DNA of 64,000 nt, from contig JAXLQJ010000026.1 in the NCBI GenBank assembly GCA_046331705.1, forward strand, positions 36,884 to 100,883, given 5' to 3'. Shown piece after piece: positions 44,165 through 52,992 of the stretch; within the stretch, counting starts at the first letter, position 1, and the number at the start of each line of letters is the position of its first letter. The translations under genes were made by a program, and so were the position numbers. Under the pieces are notes generated by a model. It was not told the DNA's origin. It ran no database searches and saw only the letters and a program-made list of their open reading frames with translations. The stretch comes from JADJOY01 sp046331705 [NCBI: bacterium]. Lineage in GTDB: Bacteria; JADJOY01.

Positions 44165-45559
44165 ATGCACATCCTGCTGGTCAACACGAGCCACGTCGTC
44201 GGCAAGCACTACGTCGTGCTGCCGCCGCTCAACCTCGGCTACATCGCCGAGGCGGCGCGCCGCGCTGGCCACACCATCGACCTGGTCGACGCCATCAAGG
44301 ACGACATGGGTCCGCGCGAGTTCGGGCGGCTCCTCGACGAACGGGGCTCGTCCTACGACATCATGGGCTTCTCGTATTTCTCGCCCATGCGCGCCAACGT
44401 GCTCGCCTTCAGCCGCATGGCGCGCGAGCGCTTCCCGAGCACGCCGCTGGTGGTTGGCGGCCCACACCCGATCTTCGAGCCGGAGGAAACGCTCCAGTCG
44501 GCGCCGTGGATGGACTTCGCGATGACCGGCGAGGGCGAGGAGTCCTTCCCGGCGCTGCTCGCCGAGCTCGGCAACGGGCACCGCTTCGAAACCGTGCCGA
44601 ATCTCGCCTGGCGAGACGGCGACGTGATCCGGCGCACGCCGGGCCGCCCGGTCGACGACATCGACAAGATCCCGATCCCCGCGTGGGACCTGATGCGGCC
44701 GGATCGCTATCCGCTGGTCCCGAACGGGATCTTCTCCGGCGCCGACCGGATCGCTCCCGTGATGCTGACGCGCGGCTGCCCGTATCCGTGCAAGTTCTGC
44801 GGCGCTCCCACCAAGGCCGGCAAGGCGATCCGCACCCGCAACGCCGAGAACGTCGCCGCCGAGGCCGAGCTGCTCATGGCGGACTACGGCGTCGAAGAGC
44901 TGCACGTCATGGACGACGTGTTCACCACCAAGCGCGCGAATTGCGTCGCGGTATGCGAGGCGTTCCTGCGCATGAAGCACACGCCGCGCTGGATGCTGCC
45001 CAACGGCATCCGCCTCGACTCGCTCGACGAGGAGCTGCTCCGGCTGCTCGAGCGCGCCGGTTGCTGGTCGTTCGCCGTGGGGATCGAATCCGGCTCGCAG
45101 CGCGTGCTGGACCTCATGGACAAGCGGCTCGATCTGAGCCTGGTCCACGAGAAGGTCGAGCTCATCAAGCGCGTCTCGCGGATCAAGATCACCGGCTTCT
45201 TCATGATCGGGTTCCCGGGCGAGACCGAGCAGGAGATGAACACGACGATCGATCTCGCGTGCAGCCTGCCCATCGATCGCGCCAACTTCTTCAACTACAC
45301 GCCGTTCCCTGGCGGCCCGCTCTACTACCACTTGAAGGAGTCGGGAAAGCTCGGCCCCCAGGAGTCCGACCGCAACCTGATCTACTCCGTGACCTACGCG
45401 CCGCCCGGCATGACCAAGGAGCGCATCAAGCACCTGCTGCAGAAGGCCTATTGCCGCTTCTACTTGCGGCCCAAGATCCTGTGGGGCCTGGTGCGCGAGA
45501 TCCACTCCCTGGATCAGGTCAAGAACCTGCTGTTCCGCGCCTGGAACATCCTCTGGTGA
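44165..45559 (+). CDS. B12-binding-domain radical SAM protein
   Basis: A 464-residue enzyme. Residues about 1-135 are a cobalamin-binding-like Rossmann domain (LPPLNLGYIAEAARRAGHTIDLVDAIKDD, VVGGPHPIFEPEE), lacking the DxHxxG histidine loop. The radical SAM cluster motif is CPYPCKFC at residues about 206-213, then GIESGSQRVLDLM and GFFMIGFPGETEQEM. Such enzymes methylate or rearrange unactivated carbons, often in lipid or hopanoid modification. It overlaps the following glycosyltransferase start by GTGA (45556-45559), indicating coupled expression. Confidence 0.88.
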   Translation: MHILLVNTSHVVGKHYVVLPPLNLGYIAEAARRAGHTIDLVDAIKDDMGPREFGRLLDERGSSYDIMGFSYFSPMRANVLAFSRMARERFPSTPLVVGGPHPIFEPEETLQSAPWMDFAMTGEGEESFPALLAELGNGHRFETVPNLAWRDGDVIRRTPGRPVDDIDKIPIPAWDLMRPDRYPLVPNGIFSGADRIAPVMLTRGCPYPCKFCGAPTKAGKAIRTRNAENVAAEAELLMADYGVEELHVMDDVFTTKRANCVAVCEAFLRMKHTPRWMLPNGIRLDSLDEELLRLLERAGCWSFAVGIESGSQRVLDLMDKRLDLSLVHEKVELIKRVSRIKITGFFMIGFPGETEQEMNTTIDLACSLPIDRANFFNYTPFPGGPLYYHLKESGKLGPQESDRNLIYSVTYAPPGMTKERIKHLLQKAYCRFYLRPKILWGLVREIHSLDQVKNLLFRAWNILW

Positions 45560-46326
45560 CGGTCGCGCGGCTTCGATTCGCCCTCCCCGTCTACAACGAA
45601 GGCGTCGCCGCGCGGCGCGGGGTCGTCGAGCTCGCGCGCGCCGCGCGCGAGCTGGCGCGCGAGTTCCGGATCTGGGTCTACGACGACGGTAGCAACGACG
45701 GGCTCGGCGGGCTGCCGGCGCTCGCGCCCGAGCTTCCCGAGCTGACCATCCACCACCGCACGCCCAACGGCGGCGTGGGGGAGTTCTTCCGCTGGTGCTT
45801 CGACGCCCCCATCGCCGATGCCGAGGATCGCGACGTGCTCGCCATCCTGGAAGGCGACGCGACCAGCGACCTCGCCGTGCTCCCGGCGCTGATCCGCGCC
45901 ATCGACGGGGGCGCCGACGTCGCGGTCGCCTCGCGCTACGTGCCGGGTGGCGCGATCAGCGGCTTCCCGCTTCGCAAGCGCGTCGTGAGCCGCGTGACCA
46001 ACGCGCTGCTGCGACGGCTCTACTCGTCGCGGGTCCGCGACTGGACCATGTTCTATCGCGCGTATCGCGTCGGCGCGTTGCGCGAGCTCGCGCGCTCGCT
46101 GCCCGCGGGGCTCGCCACCGGCGGATTCACCACCAACGCCGAGATCTTGGTGGCGCTGGCACGCCGCGGCGCACGCATCGAGGAGGTCGCGCAGCACTAC
46201 CGCTACGGCGCGAAGACCGGCAGCAGCAAGCTGCGGGTGCTGCCCCACGTCCGCGAGCTCGCGCGACTGGTCGCGGCGCATCCGCCGTGGAGTGACGTGC
46301 CGACGTCGCCCGCGCCCGCGCGCTGA
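45556..46326 (+). CDS. Glycosyltransferase family 2
   Basis: A 256-residue GT-A enzyme. RFALPVYNEG near the start and VYDDGSNDG (about residues 36-44) bind the nucleotide sugar; ILEGDATSDL holds the metal-binding acidic site, where the usual DxD/DAD is EGDA; VASRYVPGGAISG and RDWTMFYRAYRV are typical of dolichol-phosphate-mannose-synthase-like enzymes. It probably transfers a sugar to a polyprenyl phosphate or lipid acceptor. GTG start at 45556 overlaps the radical SAM gene. Convergent with the epimerase gene, 18 bases apart. Confidence 0.88.
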   Translation: MTVARLRFALPVYNEGVAARRGVVELARAARELAREFRIWVYDDGSNDGLGGLPALAPELPELTIHHRTPNGGVGEFFRWCFDAPIADAEDRDVLAILEGDATSDLAVLPALIRAIDGGADVAVASRYVPGGAISGFPLRKRVVSRVTNALLRRLYSSRVRDWTMFYRAYRVGALRELARSLPAGLATGGFTTNAEILVALARRGARIEEVAQHYRYGAKTGSSKLRVLPHVRELARLVAAHPPWSDVPTSPAPAR

Positions 46327-46344
46327 GCGCGGCACCGGAGCGGC

Positions 46345-47364
46345 TCAGGCGCGCGAGCCCACCCAGCGGAACAGCTCGTCGAGCCCGCGTTCGAGATCGA
46401 TTCGCGGCCGCCAGCCGAGCCCGACGCCCGCCTTCTCGATGCACGAGACGTAGATCTTCTGATCACCGGTCCGCCACGGGTGGGTCTCGGTCTCGACCGG
46501 ATGCCCCACCCATCGCTCGAGACGCTCGAGCAGCTCGCGCAGCGACAGCGTCAGCGAGGGTCCGCCGCCCAGGTTGAAGACCTCGCCGCGCAACGTGGAC
46601 CGGCGCTGCCACGCGGCCAGGAACGCGTCGATCAAGTCGTCGACGTGCAACAGATCGCGCACCTGGCGCCCGTCGCCGTAGAGCCGGATCGGCTGACGGC
46701 GCGCGGCGCAGAGCGAGAGCCACGCGACCCATCCCTGCTCCTCGACGCCCATCTGGCGCGGGCCGTAGATGCACGATTGCCGGAAGGTCACCGTGGGGAT
46801 GCCGTAGGAGTACGAGTAGGCGCGTAGATAGCTCTCGGCCGCGGCCTTCGACACCGCGTGTGGCGTCTCGGGATGGAGCTCGCGATCCTCGGGCACGCCG
46901 CGCCAGCCGACCGCTGGCACGAAGCGGCGCGCGTTCTCGTGCGCCACCGCGTCGGGCAGGCTGCCGTAGACCTTGTTCGTGGACGAGTACGCGATGAGCG
47001 GCGCCTGCGCCGGATCTGCCCAGGTCGCGCGGACGGCTTCCAGCAGGTTCACCGTACCGCCCACGTTGATCTCGAAATCCTCGCGCGGATCGACGATGGC
47101 GCGGGTGACCGCGACCTGCGACGCGAGGTGCAGGATCAACGTGGCGTCGCGGCGCCGCGCGACGAAGCCCGCGACCGCCGCCGCGTCGCGAACGTCGATC
47201 CGCTCGAAGTCGGCGAGTCCGCGCTCGCGCAGCCAGACGAGATTGTCCTCGGAACCGGGGCGGCTCAGATCGTCGAGCACCGCCACACGATGGCCGAGAT
47301 CGAGCAGACGAGCGACGGCGTTCGAACCGATGAAGCCGGCACCACCAGTGATGAGGACGGTCAC
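46345..47364 (-). CDS. CDP-paratose 2-epimerase-like extended SDR with His at the Tyr site
   Basis: A 339-residue NAD-dependent nucleotide-sugar epimerase. TGGAGFIGSN (about 6-15), YSSTNKVYG (about 124-132), SCIYGPRQMGVEEQGWVAW and the C-terminal GWRPRIDLERGL strongly resemble CDP-paratose 2-epimerase (tyvelose pathway). In place of the SDR YxxxK motif the sequence reads TPHAVSKAA: the codon is CAC (His) where Tyr is expected, while Ser and Lys are kept. A single base change from TAC would explain it. Either the enzyme is impaired, works differently, or the base is an error. GTG start. Confidence 0.85.
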   Translation of the reverse strand: MTVLITGGAGFIGSNAVARLLDLGHRVAVLDDLSRPGSEDNLVWLRERGLADFERIDVRDAAAVAGFVARRRDATLILHLASQVAVTRAIVDPREDFEINVGGTVNLLEAVRATWADPAQAPLIAYSSTNKVYGSLPDAVAHENARRFVPAVGWRGVPEDRELHPETPHAVSKAAAESYLRAYSYSYGIPTVTFRQSCIYGPRQMGVEEQGWVAWLSLCAARRQPIRLYGDGRQVRDLLHVDDLIDAFLAAWQRRSTLRGEVFNLGGGPSLTLSLRELLERLERWVGHPVETETHPWRTGDQKIYVSCIEKAGVGLGWRPRIDLERGLDELFRWVGSRA

Positions 47365-47618
47365 GAGATTGAGCGGGTAGACGCGACGGATGCGACGGAG
47401 GGTTGCGGGATTCTAGCAGGCTGGCGCGGAACTCGCAGCGGCGAGCGGGTCGCGGCAGCGCCTGCTTCGGCGCGGCGGGTTTCGCGCCACCGCGAACCTC
47501 GCAAGCCGCGTTCTTGACTCCCTTCGCGGCGCGACCGTAGCCTCGCGTTCGCGGCACACCGCGAGATTCGCCCCCCTCGCGCGCGGCGAGCCCGACAGCC
47601 TTTCCGAGAATCGTCGAC

Positions 47619-49010
47619 GTGAGTCCGCCTCCGGCCCTCGATGCCGCGGCAGCCGCCGCCCGCTTTCCCTGGCGCCGGCTGCTGGATCCGCCGTCGCGAC
47701 TGGCGTTCAAGCCCGGCACGGCCTTCGACGTCGAGCCGATCGCCCCTGGCGCCGAGCGCCCCTTCGATTTCGTCGCCGAGCACACCCGCAGCCTCTGCCC
47801 CCGCTGCGCGCGGACACTGGACGCGAGGCTGGTGGTCCGCGGCGACGACCTCCACATGTTGAAGGATTGCCCCGAGCACGGCGCGTTCGATCTCTTCTTC
47901 GCCCGCGACCACGCGTTCGTGCGCGGCGTGCGCGCGCTCACGTCGACGCCCGCGGGCGCGCCGCTGCGCAAGGATCGCTTCCAGGACTTCGGCTACGTGC
48001 GGTCGATCTGGATCGACGTGACCGACGCCTGCAACATGTCCTGCCCGAACTGCTTCACCGACGCGCGCGTGAAGCCCACCCACGAGCCCGACCTCGCCGA
48101 GATCGCCGCGCGGCTGCGCGCGATCCCGGGCCGCAAGCCGGTGGTCTACCTGATCGGCGGCGAGCCCACGCTCCGCAAGGATCTGATCCCGTTCCTCGCC
48201 ACGCTGGTCCGCGACGGCTTCATCGTGAAGCTCGAGACCAACGGCATCCGCCTGGTCGACGAGGACTACTGCCGACAGCTGAAGGACGCCGGTCTGGAAT
48301 GGGTCTACCTGCAGTGGGACAGCCTCCACGAATCGACGCTCGCCAAGCTGCGCGCTCGCCCGATGCTCGACGTGCGCCGGCGCGCCCTCGAGAACTGCAT
48401 CCGCTTCGAGCTCAAGGTGCTGCTCGCGTGCATGATCGAGCGGGGCGAGAACGAGAGCCAGATCGGCGAGCTGCTCGAGTTCGCGCGACGCACGCCGCAC
48501 GTCTTCACCGTCTCGCTGCTGCCTTCGTCGCGGCTCGGCCGCAACGAGCTCACCCGCGAGCCCGACAAGATCGGCGCTGCCGACGTGGTCGGGGAGATCG
48601 AGCGCACCACCGGCGGCCGAATCGCGCGCCGCGACTTCCTGTGGTTTCTGCGGGTGTTCCGGCTGCTCTACCGGCTCACCGGCAACCCCGACTACCGACC
48701 GCGCTCGTGCATCCTGCACCTCGCCTACTATCACGATGGCGACGAGCTGGTGCCGCTGAACCGGCTGCTCGACCCGCGGGTGCTGCTGCGTCATTGGCGC
48801 GCGATCCCGCGCACCTGGCCGTTGCTGCGGTCGCTCTTCCGCGTCGATCGCATGCCCTACATGCCGCACGTGAGCTTCATCGTGGTCGAGGACTTCCTCG
48901 ACCGCCAGACGATCGACCTCAAGGAAGCGTCCAACTGCGACAAGGCCTACATCACCGATACCGGATACTCGCTGGCGTGCGGCTTCAACGCGATCGAACG
49001 CGGGGCCTAG
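47619..49010 (+). CDS. Radical SAM protein resembling tetraether lipid synthase (Tes-like)
   Basis: A 463-residue radical SAM enzyme. An N-terminal metal-binding segment CPRC...CPEHG (C60, C63, C84, H87) precedes the SAM cluster motif CNMSCPNC (C138, C142, C145) and IGGEPTLRKDL. LKDAGLEWVYLQWD and the closing NCDK...GYSLACGF parallel the Tes / GDGT-MAS family, which joins lipid tails to membrane-spanning chains. The extra 'GCPxxCGLCPEH' cluster of archaeal Tes is absent and the protein is shorter, so a related lipid-modifying reaction is possible. GTG start. Neighbours are glycosyltransferases and a propeller membrane protein. Confidence 0.7.
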   Translation: MSPPPALDAAAAAARFPWRRLLDPPSRLAFKPGTAFDVEPIAPGAERPFDFVAEHTRSLCPRCARTLDARLVVRGDDLHMLKDCPEHGAFDLFFARDHAFVRGVRALTSTPAGAPLRKDRFQDFGYVRSIWIDVTDACNMSCPNCFTDARVKPTHEPDLAEIAARLRAIPGRKPVVYLIGGEPTLRKDLIPFLATLVRDGFIVKLETNGIRLVDEDYCRQLKDAGLEWVYLQWDSLHESTLAKLRARPMLDVRRRALENCIRFELKVLLACMIERGENESQIGELLEFARRTPHVFTVSLLPSSRLGRNELTREPDKIGAADVVGEIERTTGGRIARRDFLWFLRVFRLLYRLTGNPDYRPRSCILHLAYYHDGDELVPLNRLLDPRVLLRHWRAIPRTWPLLRSLFRVDRMPYMPHVSFIVVEDFLDRQTIDLKEASNCDKAYITDTGYSLACGFNAIERGA

Positions 49011-49198
49011 CCGCGCCCGCGCGGCGCGGCCAGCCCGCGACCGCGAGGCCCTGCGAGCGAGCGCCGAAGACCTGAGCCTCGTGTCGCACCGCCGAGCACA
49101 CGGCGCGCGACCCGGCGAGATCGAGGTAGCGCCGAGGTTTGCGCGACGCGACCCACGCCCCCGTCCTCGATGGCCGAACACGGCGCACACCGGATCCG

Positions 49199-50899
49199 AT
49201 GAACGACTCAGCCACGACTCACTCGCGCGCGCCCACGCGCTCCATCCACGCGTCGGCGGCGACACTCGTGCTCGACGCGGTCGTGTTCGCCGTCGTCGCG
49301 TACAAGATCACCGAGCTCCTGTTGCTCGGGAACGAGGGCGTGGTCGAGCGCGCTCGCGCGTATCCCATGGCCGCGCTCCTCGCGCTCGTTCCACCGCTCT
49401 TCTTCCACCTGCAACGGCGGCTTGGACTCGCGCCTTCGCGCGAGCGCCTGGTCGACCAGATCGTCGGCTTGGTGCTCTGCACCGCGCCGCCCGTGATCCT
49501 CGCCCTCAGCCCCACCTCGAAGGGCTTCTCGAACGCGTGGCTGCCGCTCGAATGGCACAAGGTCCCGCCCAACCTGCTGCTGATGGCGCGGATCTCGTGG
49601 CCGCAGGCCGCGCTGGGCCTGGTCGCGCTGCTGGCGCTCGGCTACGCGCTCGCCGCGCGCACGAGGTCGGGGTCGGGGATCTTCATCCTGGCGCTCGCGA
49701 GCTGGGCCGCGTTCAACGCGTATCACGTGGACCACGGGCTCGGATCCAACAAGGCCGCCGCCTACCGCATCGCGTTCGTGGTGCCGTGCGCGCTGGGCGC
49801 CGCGCTGGCGCTGGTCGGGCTCAAGCGCTGGGCGGCGCGCCTCGCCGCGGTGGGCGCCTCGGGCAGCCTGATCTTCTGGCACTACGTCGGCGTGCTGCCG
49901 CCGCGGGCGGCGACGCTCGATCCGGCGCCGCCGGGCTTCGCCCGCTTCTATCCCCAGGGCTCGGCCGAGCCCGCGTTTCCGCTCTCGCACATGCGCGATT
50001 ACGTGATCACGCCGGACCGGCGCTTCCTCTTCACGTGCTACGGCCCCGCCTCGGGGCTGGCGCGAATCGAGCTCGCGACGGGAGACACGCGCATCATCGA
50101 GGTGCACGGCCTCGCGCGCTACCTGTGGCTCGACCCGACCGGCAGCGAGATCCTCACGATGGACTGGGACAGCGGCGATTTCCTGTCGTTCTCGACCGAA
50201 CCCTTCGCCATCACCCGGACCGTGAACATCCTCGAAGGCAAGCGCATCGCGCCGTGGGACTTCGCGGTGGCCGGTGACCGCGTCTACGTCACGTTCCACG
50301 AGCACCCGATCCTCGCCGAATACGACCGCGCCACCATCCAGCTCCTGCGCGAGCTGCCCTTCGACGAGGCCGGCTTCACGAAGTTCCACGCCGGCTTGCT
50401 CAAGGTGGCGTACGACGAGTCGAGCCGCATGCTCTACGCGGAGCTCGGCATGACGGACGCGGGCAATCGGTTCCTGCTCGTTCAGGTCGACCCGGCCACC
50501 ATGACGGTTCGCCAGAAGGCCGTTCTCCCCGAGGGCGGGCTCGATTTCGTCATCATCCCGTCGAAGCGGCGCATCGTCGCGGCGAGCTTCTTCTCGGATC
50601 GCTTCTACGAGTTCTCGACCGAGCCCTTGGAGCTGGTGCGGACCTTTCAAGGACCGCTCAACTCCCGCAACGTGATCTTCGACGCGCGGCGCGACCTCTT
50701 CTACTCGCTGGCGTTCCTGCCGGGAGAGCTGTGGGCGCTCGACTACGCCACCGCGAAGCCCCTCGCGCGCCTCGACATCGGCGGCAAGGCCCAATCGTTG
50801 ATGCTGGACGTCGAGCGCGATCAGCTCTACTTCGGCAGCGCCCAGGGCGGCTATCGCGTCGAGCTGACGAAGTGGATGGCGGATCGTCCTCCGCACTAG
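49199..50899 (+). CDS. Polytopic membrane protein with C-terminal beta-propeller
   Basis: A 566-residue protein. The first 240 residues contain about six membrane segments (ATLVLDAVVFAVVAYKI, MAALLALVPPLFF, LGLVALLALGYALAA, FILALASWAAFNAY, IAFVVPCALGAALALVGL, IFWHYVGVL). The rest is a beta-propeller-like domain with repeated strands (YVITPDRRFLFTCYG, YLWLDPTGSEILTMDW, AYDESSRMLYAELG, NVIFDARRDLFYSLAF) of the kind seen in sensor or periplasmic lactonase-like proteins. Function unknown. Its stop is three bases from the stop of the convergent multiheme cytochrome gene. Confidence 0.75.
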   Translation: MNDSATTHSRAPTRSIHASAATLVLDAVVFAVVAYKITELLLLGNEGVVERARAYPMAALLALVPPLFFHLQRRLGLAPSRERLVDQIVGLVLCTAPPVILALSPTSKGFSNAWLPLEWHKVPPNLLLMARISWPQAALGLVALLALGYALAARTRSGSGIFILALASWAAFNAYHVDHGLGSNKAAAYRIAFVVPCALGAALALVGLKRWAARLAAVGASGSLIFWHYVGVLPPRAATLDPAPPGFARFYPQGSAEPAFPLSHMRDYVITPDRRFLFTCYGPASGLARIELATGDTRIIEVHGLARYLWLDPTGSEILTMDWDSGDFLSFSTEPFAITRTVNILEGKRIAPWDFAVAGDRVYVTFHEHPILAEYDRATIQLLRELPFDEAGFTKFHAGLLKVAYDESSRMLYAELGMTDAGNRFLLVQVDPATMTVRQKAVLPEGGLDFVIIPSKRRIVAASFFSDRFYEFSTEPLELVRTFQGPLNSRNVIFDARRDLFYSLAFLPGELWALDYATAKPLARLDIGGKAQSLMLDVERDQLYFGSAQGGYRVELTKWMADRPPH

Positions 50900-50902
50900 C
50901 CG

Positions 50903-52789
50903 TCAGGCGGGCGGCCGATCGGCGGCGACGAGCGCGATCTTCTGCTCGACCGATGCGATCACGATCCGCGGCAGCTCGATCGCTTGGCCGGCGTACGCCC
51001 AGCTCACGAAGGGGGCGTTGAGCCGATCGTAGTTCCAGCGCGCCTCGACCGTGAGCGGACCCACGGCCGAGCTCGGGATCGGCAGGGCGAGCTCGTGGCT
51101 GGTGGTGCGGTTCGGATCGATGGCTCGAACGTGCCGCTCCGCTTGCTCCCAGACTCGATGGCGATCGATCGGCCGACCCTCGCCGTCGCTCACCCAACCA
51201 CCGAGACGGATCACGCCGTCGTCGCGCGGCGCGACGCCTCCGGGCTGGCCGGACGCGTAGACCAACGCACCCTGCGCATCGACCACCCGCACCTCGAGCC
51301 ACACGTCGTAGAGATCGATCACGCCGCTCGGGAACGGATGACCGATCCCGACGTTCGAGGTCGCGATCCGCAGCCGAAGCTCGGCGCCGGCACGCGCCGG
51401 CCCCAGCGGCTCGATCGCCATGAAGAGCCACACGGCCTTGCTCTGGTTCTTCTGCGTGGGACGACGTAGCTCCCAGAACGCGTCCAGCGCGCGCGTCTCG
51501 AAGCGCCCCGTCACCCAGTCGGTCACCTTCCGCTCCATCTCCTCGTCGTGCACCAAGCGCGGCAGCACCACGTTGGCGCCCACCAGGTAATGCGGCTTGC
51601 GCTGGCCACTTTCCGAGAACGGCTGCTGCATCGTCATGTGGCAATCGATGCAGCGGACGGCGGTGAACCCGGTGGCCTCACGACGCGGGATGTGCTCTTG
51701 GTGACAGGCCAGGCACGACGCGTCCTGGTCGATGAGCGTCGGACGCATGACGCGGGCATGCGCCGCCGGATCGAGCTGGATCAAGCGCGCGCTCGTCGAA
51801 CGTTCGAAGTCGCGCGCCGCCGCATCGCCCGCCGCGGGGAAGAGCCCCAGATGATCGAGCTGCAGATCGATGCGGAATCCCTCGGGCACGTCGCCCGCGT
51901 AGCGGCGACCGGGATGCTCCGCCAGCGAGGCCGCACCCATGCTGTGGCAGACGAGGCAACCGAGTCCGTGCTCGACGACCGTGCCTGCGCTCGTCGCCGC
52001 GGCGGGCTCCTCGCCGACCACGCTGCTGGGCGCGTGACACGACCCGCAGAATCGCGACGCGGGCGCACCCCGCTCTGCCGCCAGCAGCGCGACGATCTTC
52101 TGGAAGTGGACCGTCTCGGGCGAGCGGCGATGCGCGCTGCGCTCGAACTCGCGGGTGAGGTCCGCGTGGCACACGCTGCCCACGCCGCACGTCGAGCTCA
52201 TGGCGAGCGCGCGCCGCTCCACGGACGGCGACGTCGCTGCGGCCGCGATCGGCGCGGCTCCGTGCAGCAGCTCGTCGAAGTGGATCGAGAAACGCAGCCA
52301 GCTCGGCCGATCGAGCGCGAGGACCGCCGTCCACACCAGCACCACGGACACGCCGATCCACGTCGGACGCGCGATCGTGAGGCGCTCGCGAAAGCGGGTC
52401 CAGCGCGCGCGGTCGCGCAGCGCGAGCCACGTGGTGCGCAGCACGTGCAGGCCGAAGACCGGCAGCATCGCCCAGCCGATCCAGCCGTGAAGCTCGACGA
52501 AGCGGCGGTTGGCGCGGCTCAGCGACAGCGGCGCGAGCCCGCTCAGCACGCACGCGACCCACGCGAGCGCGAGTAGCGCGCCGAGCAGCGCGCCGATCTT
52601 CGCCGTGCTCCAGCCCTTGTCGCGGACGTGGGCCCGCAGATAGCCGATCGACGCGAGCGCCGCGAGCACGCCGAGCAACGGGTGGATCAACAGGTGCGCG
52701 CGAAAGAGCGCCGTCCACGTCGGGCGGAGCTCGACGTAGAAGCCAGTCAACGCCGCCAGCGCCAGCAGCACGAAGAAGACGGCGCGCAT
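50903..52789 (-). CDS. Membrane-anchored multiheme c-type cytochrome
   Basis: A 628-residue protein. About five membrane helices fill residues 1-190 (AVFFVLLALAALTGF, IHPLLGVLAALASIGYL, GALLGALLALAWVACVLSGLAPL, GWAMLPVFGLHVL, WIGVSVVLVWTAVLAL), with His residues that could bind b-type haem. The periplasmic part has four CXXCH haem sites (CGSCH, CLVCH, CLACH, CIDCH) and one spaced CGVGSVCH, then a beta-sandwich. It suggests electron transfer from the membrane to a periplasmic acceptor. ATG at 52789 begins with a good membrane helix. Divergent from the glycosyltransferase gene. Confidence 0.82.
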   Translation of the reverse strand: MRAVFFVLLALAALTGFYVELRPTWTALFRAHLLIHPLLGVLAALASIGYLRAHVRDKGWSTAKIGALLGALLALAWVACVLSGLAPLSLSRANRRFVELHGWIGWAMLPVFGLHVLRTTWLALRDRARWTRFRERLTIARPTWIGVSVVLVWTAVLALDRPSWLRFSIHFDELLHGAAPIAAAATSPSVERRALAMSSTCGVGSVCHADLTREFERSAHRRSPETVHFQKIVALLAAERGAPASRFCGSCHAPSSVVGEEPAAATSAGTVVEHGLGCLVCHSMGAASLAEHPGRRYAGDVPEGFRIDLQLDHLGLFPAAGDAAARDFERSTSARLIQLDPAAHARVMRPTLIDQDASCLACHQEHIPRREATGFTAVRCIDCHMTMQQPFSESGQRKPHYLVGANVVLPRLVHDEEMERKVTDWVTGRFETRALDAFWELRRPTQKNQSKAVWLFMAIEPLGPARAGAELRLRIATSNVGIGHPFPSGVIDLYDVWLEVRVVDAQGALVYASGQPGGVAPRDDGVIRLGGWVSDGEGRPIDRHRVWEQAERHVRAIDPNRTTSHELALPIPSSAVGPLTVEARWNYDRLNAPFVSWAYAGQAIELPRIVIASVEQKIALVAADRPPA

Positions 52790-52992
52790 GCGGAACCGAT
52801 TCGAGGAGACCGAGCGGGATGCTCGACCTGCGAGAGCGCTCGAGCGGTGGGCCCGCGCGAAGGGGACGACGCGCTGCTGCGCAGCGCATCGGGGTCGCGA
52901 GCGCCAGCCCGGGCCGGCGAGTCGCGCCGAGCTTACCACGCGCATCGCGCACGACCGCCGCGGCCGCGGGACCCCTGCTACGCTCGGGCCGC

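Noticed and set aside
44165-45559. Methylcobalamin-dependent methyltransferase called from the B12-like domain
   Set aside because: The DxHxxG cobalamin-ligand motif is not visible, so the specific methyltransferase call is not supported.
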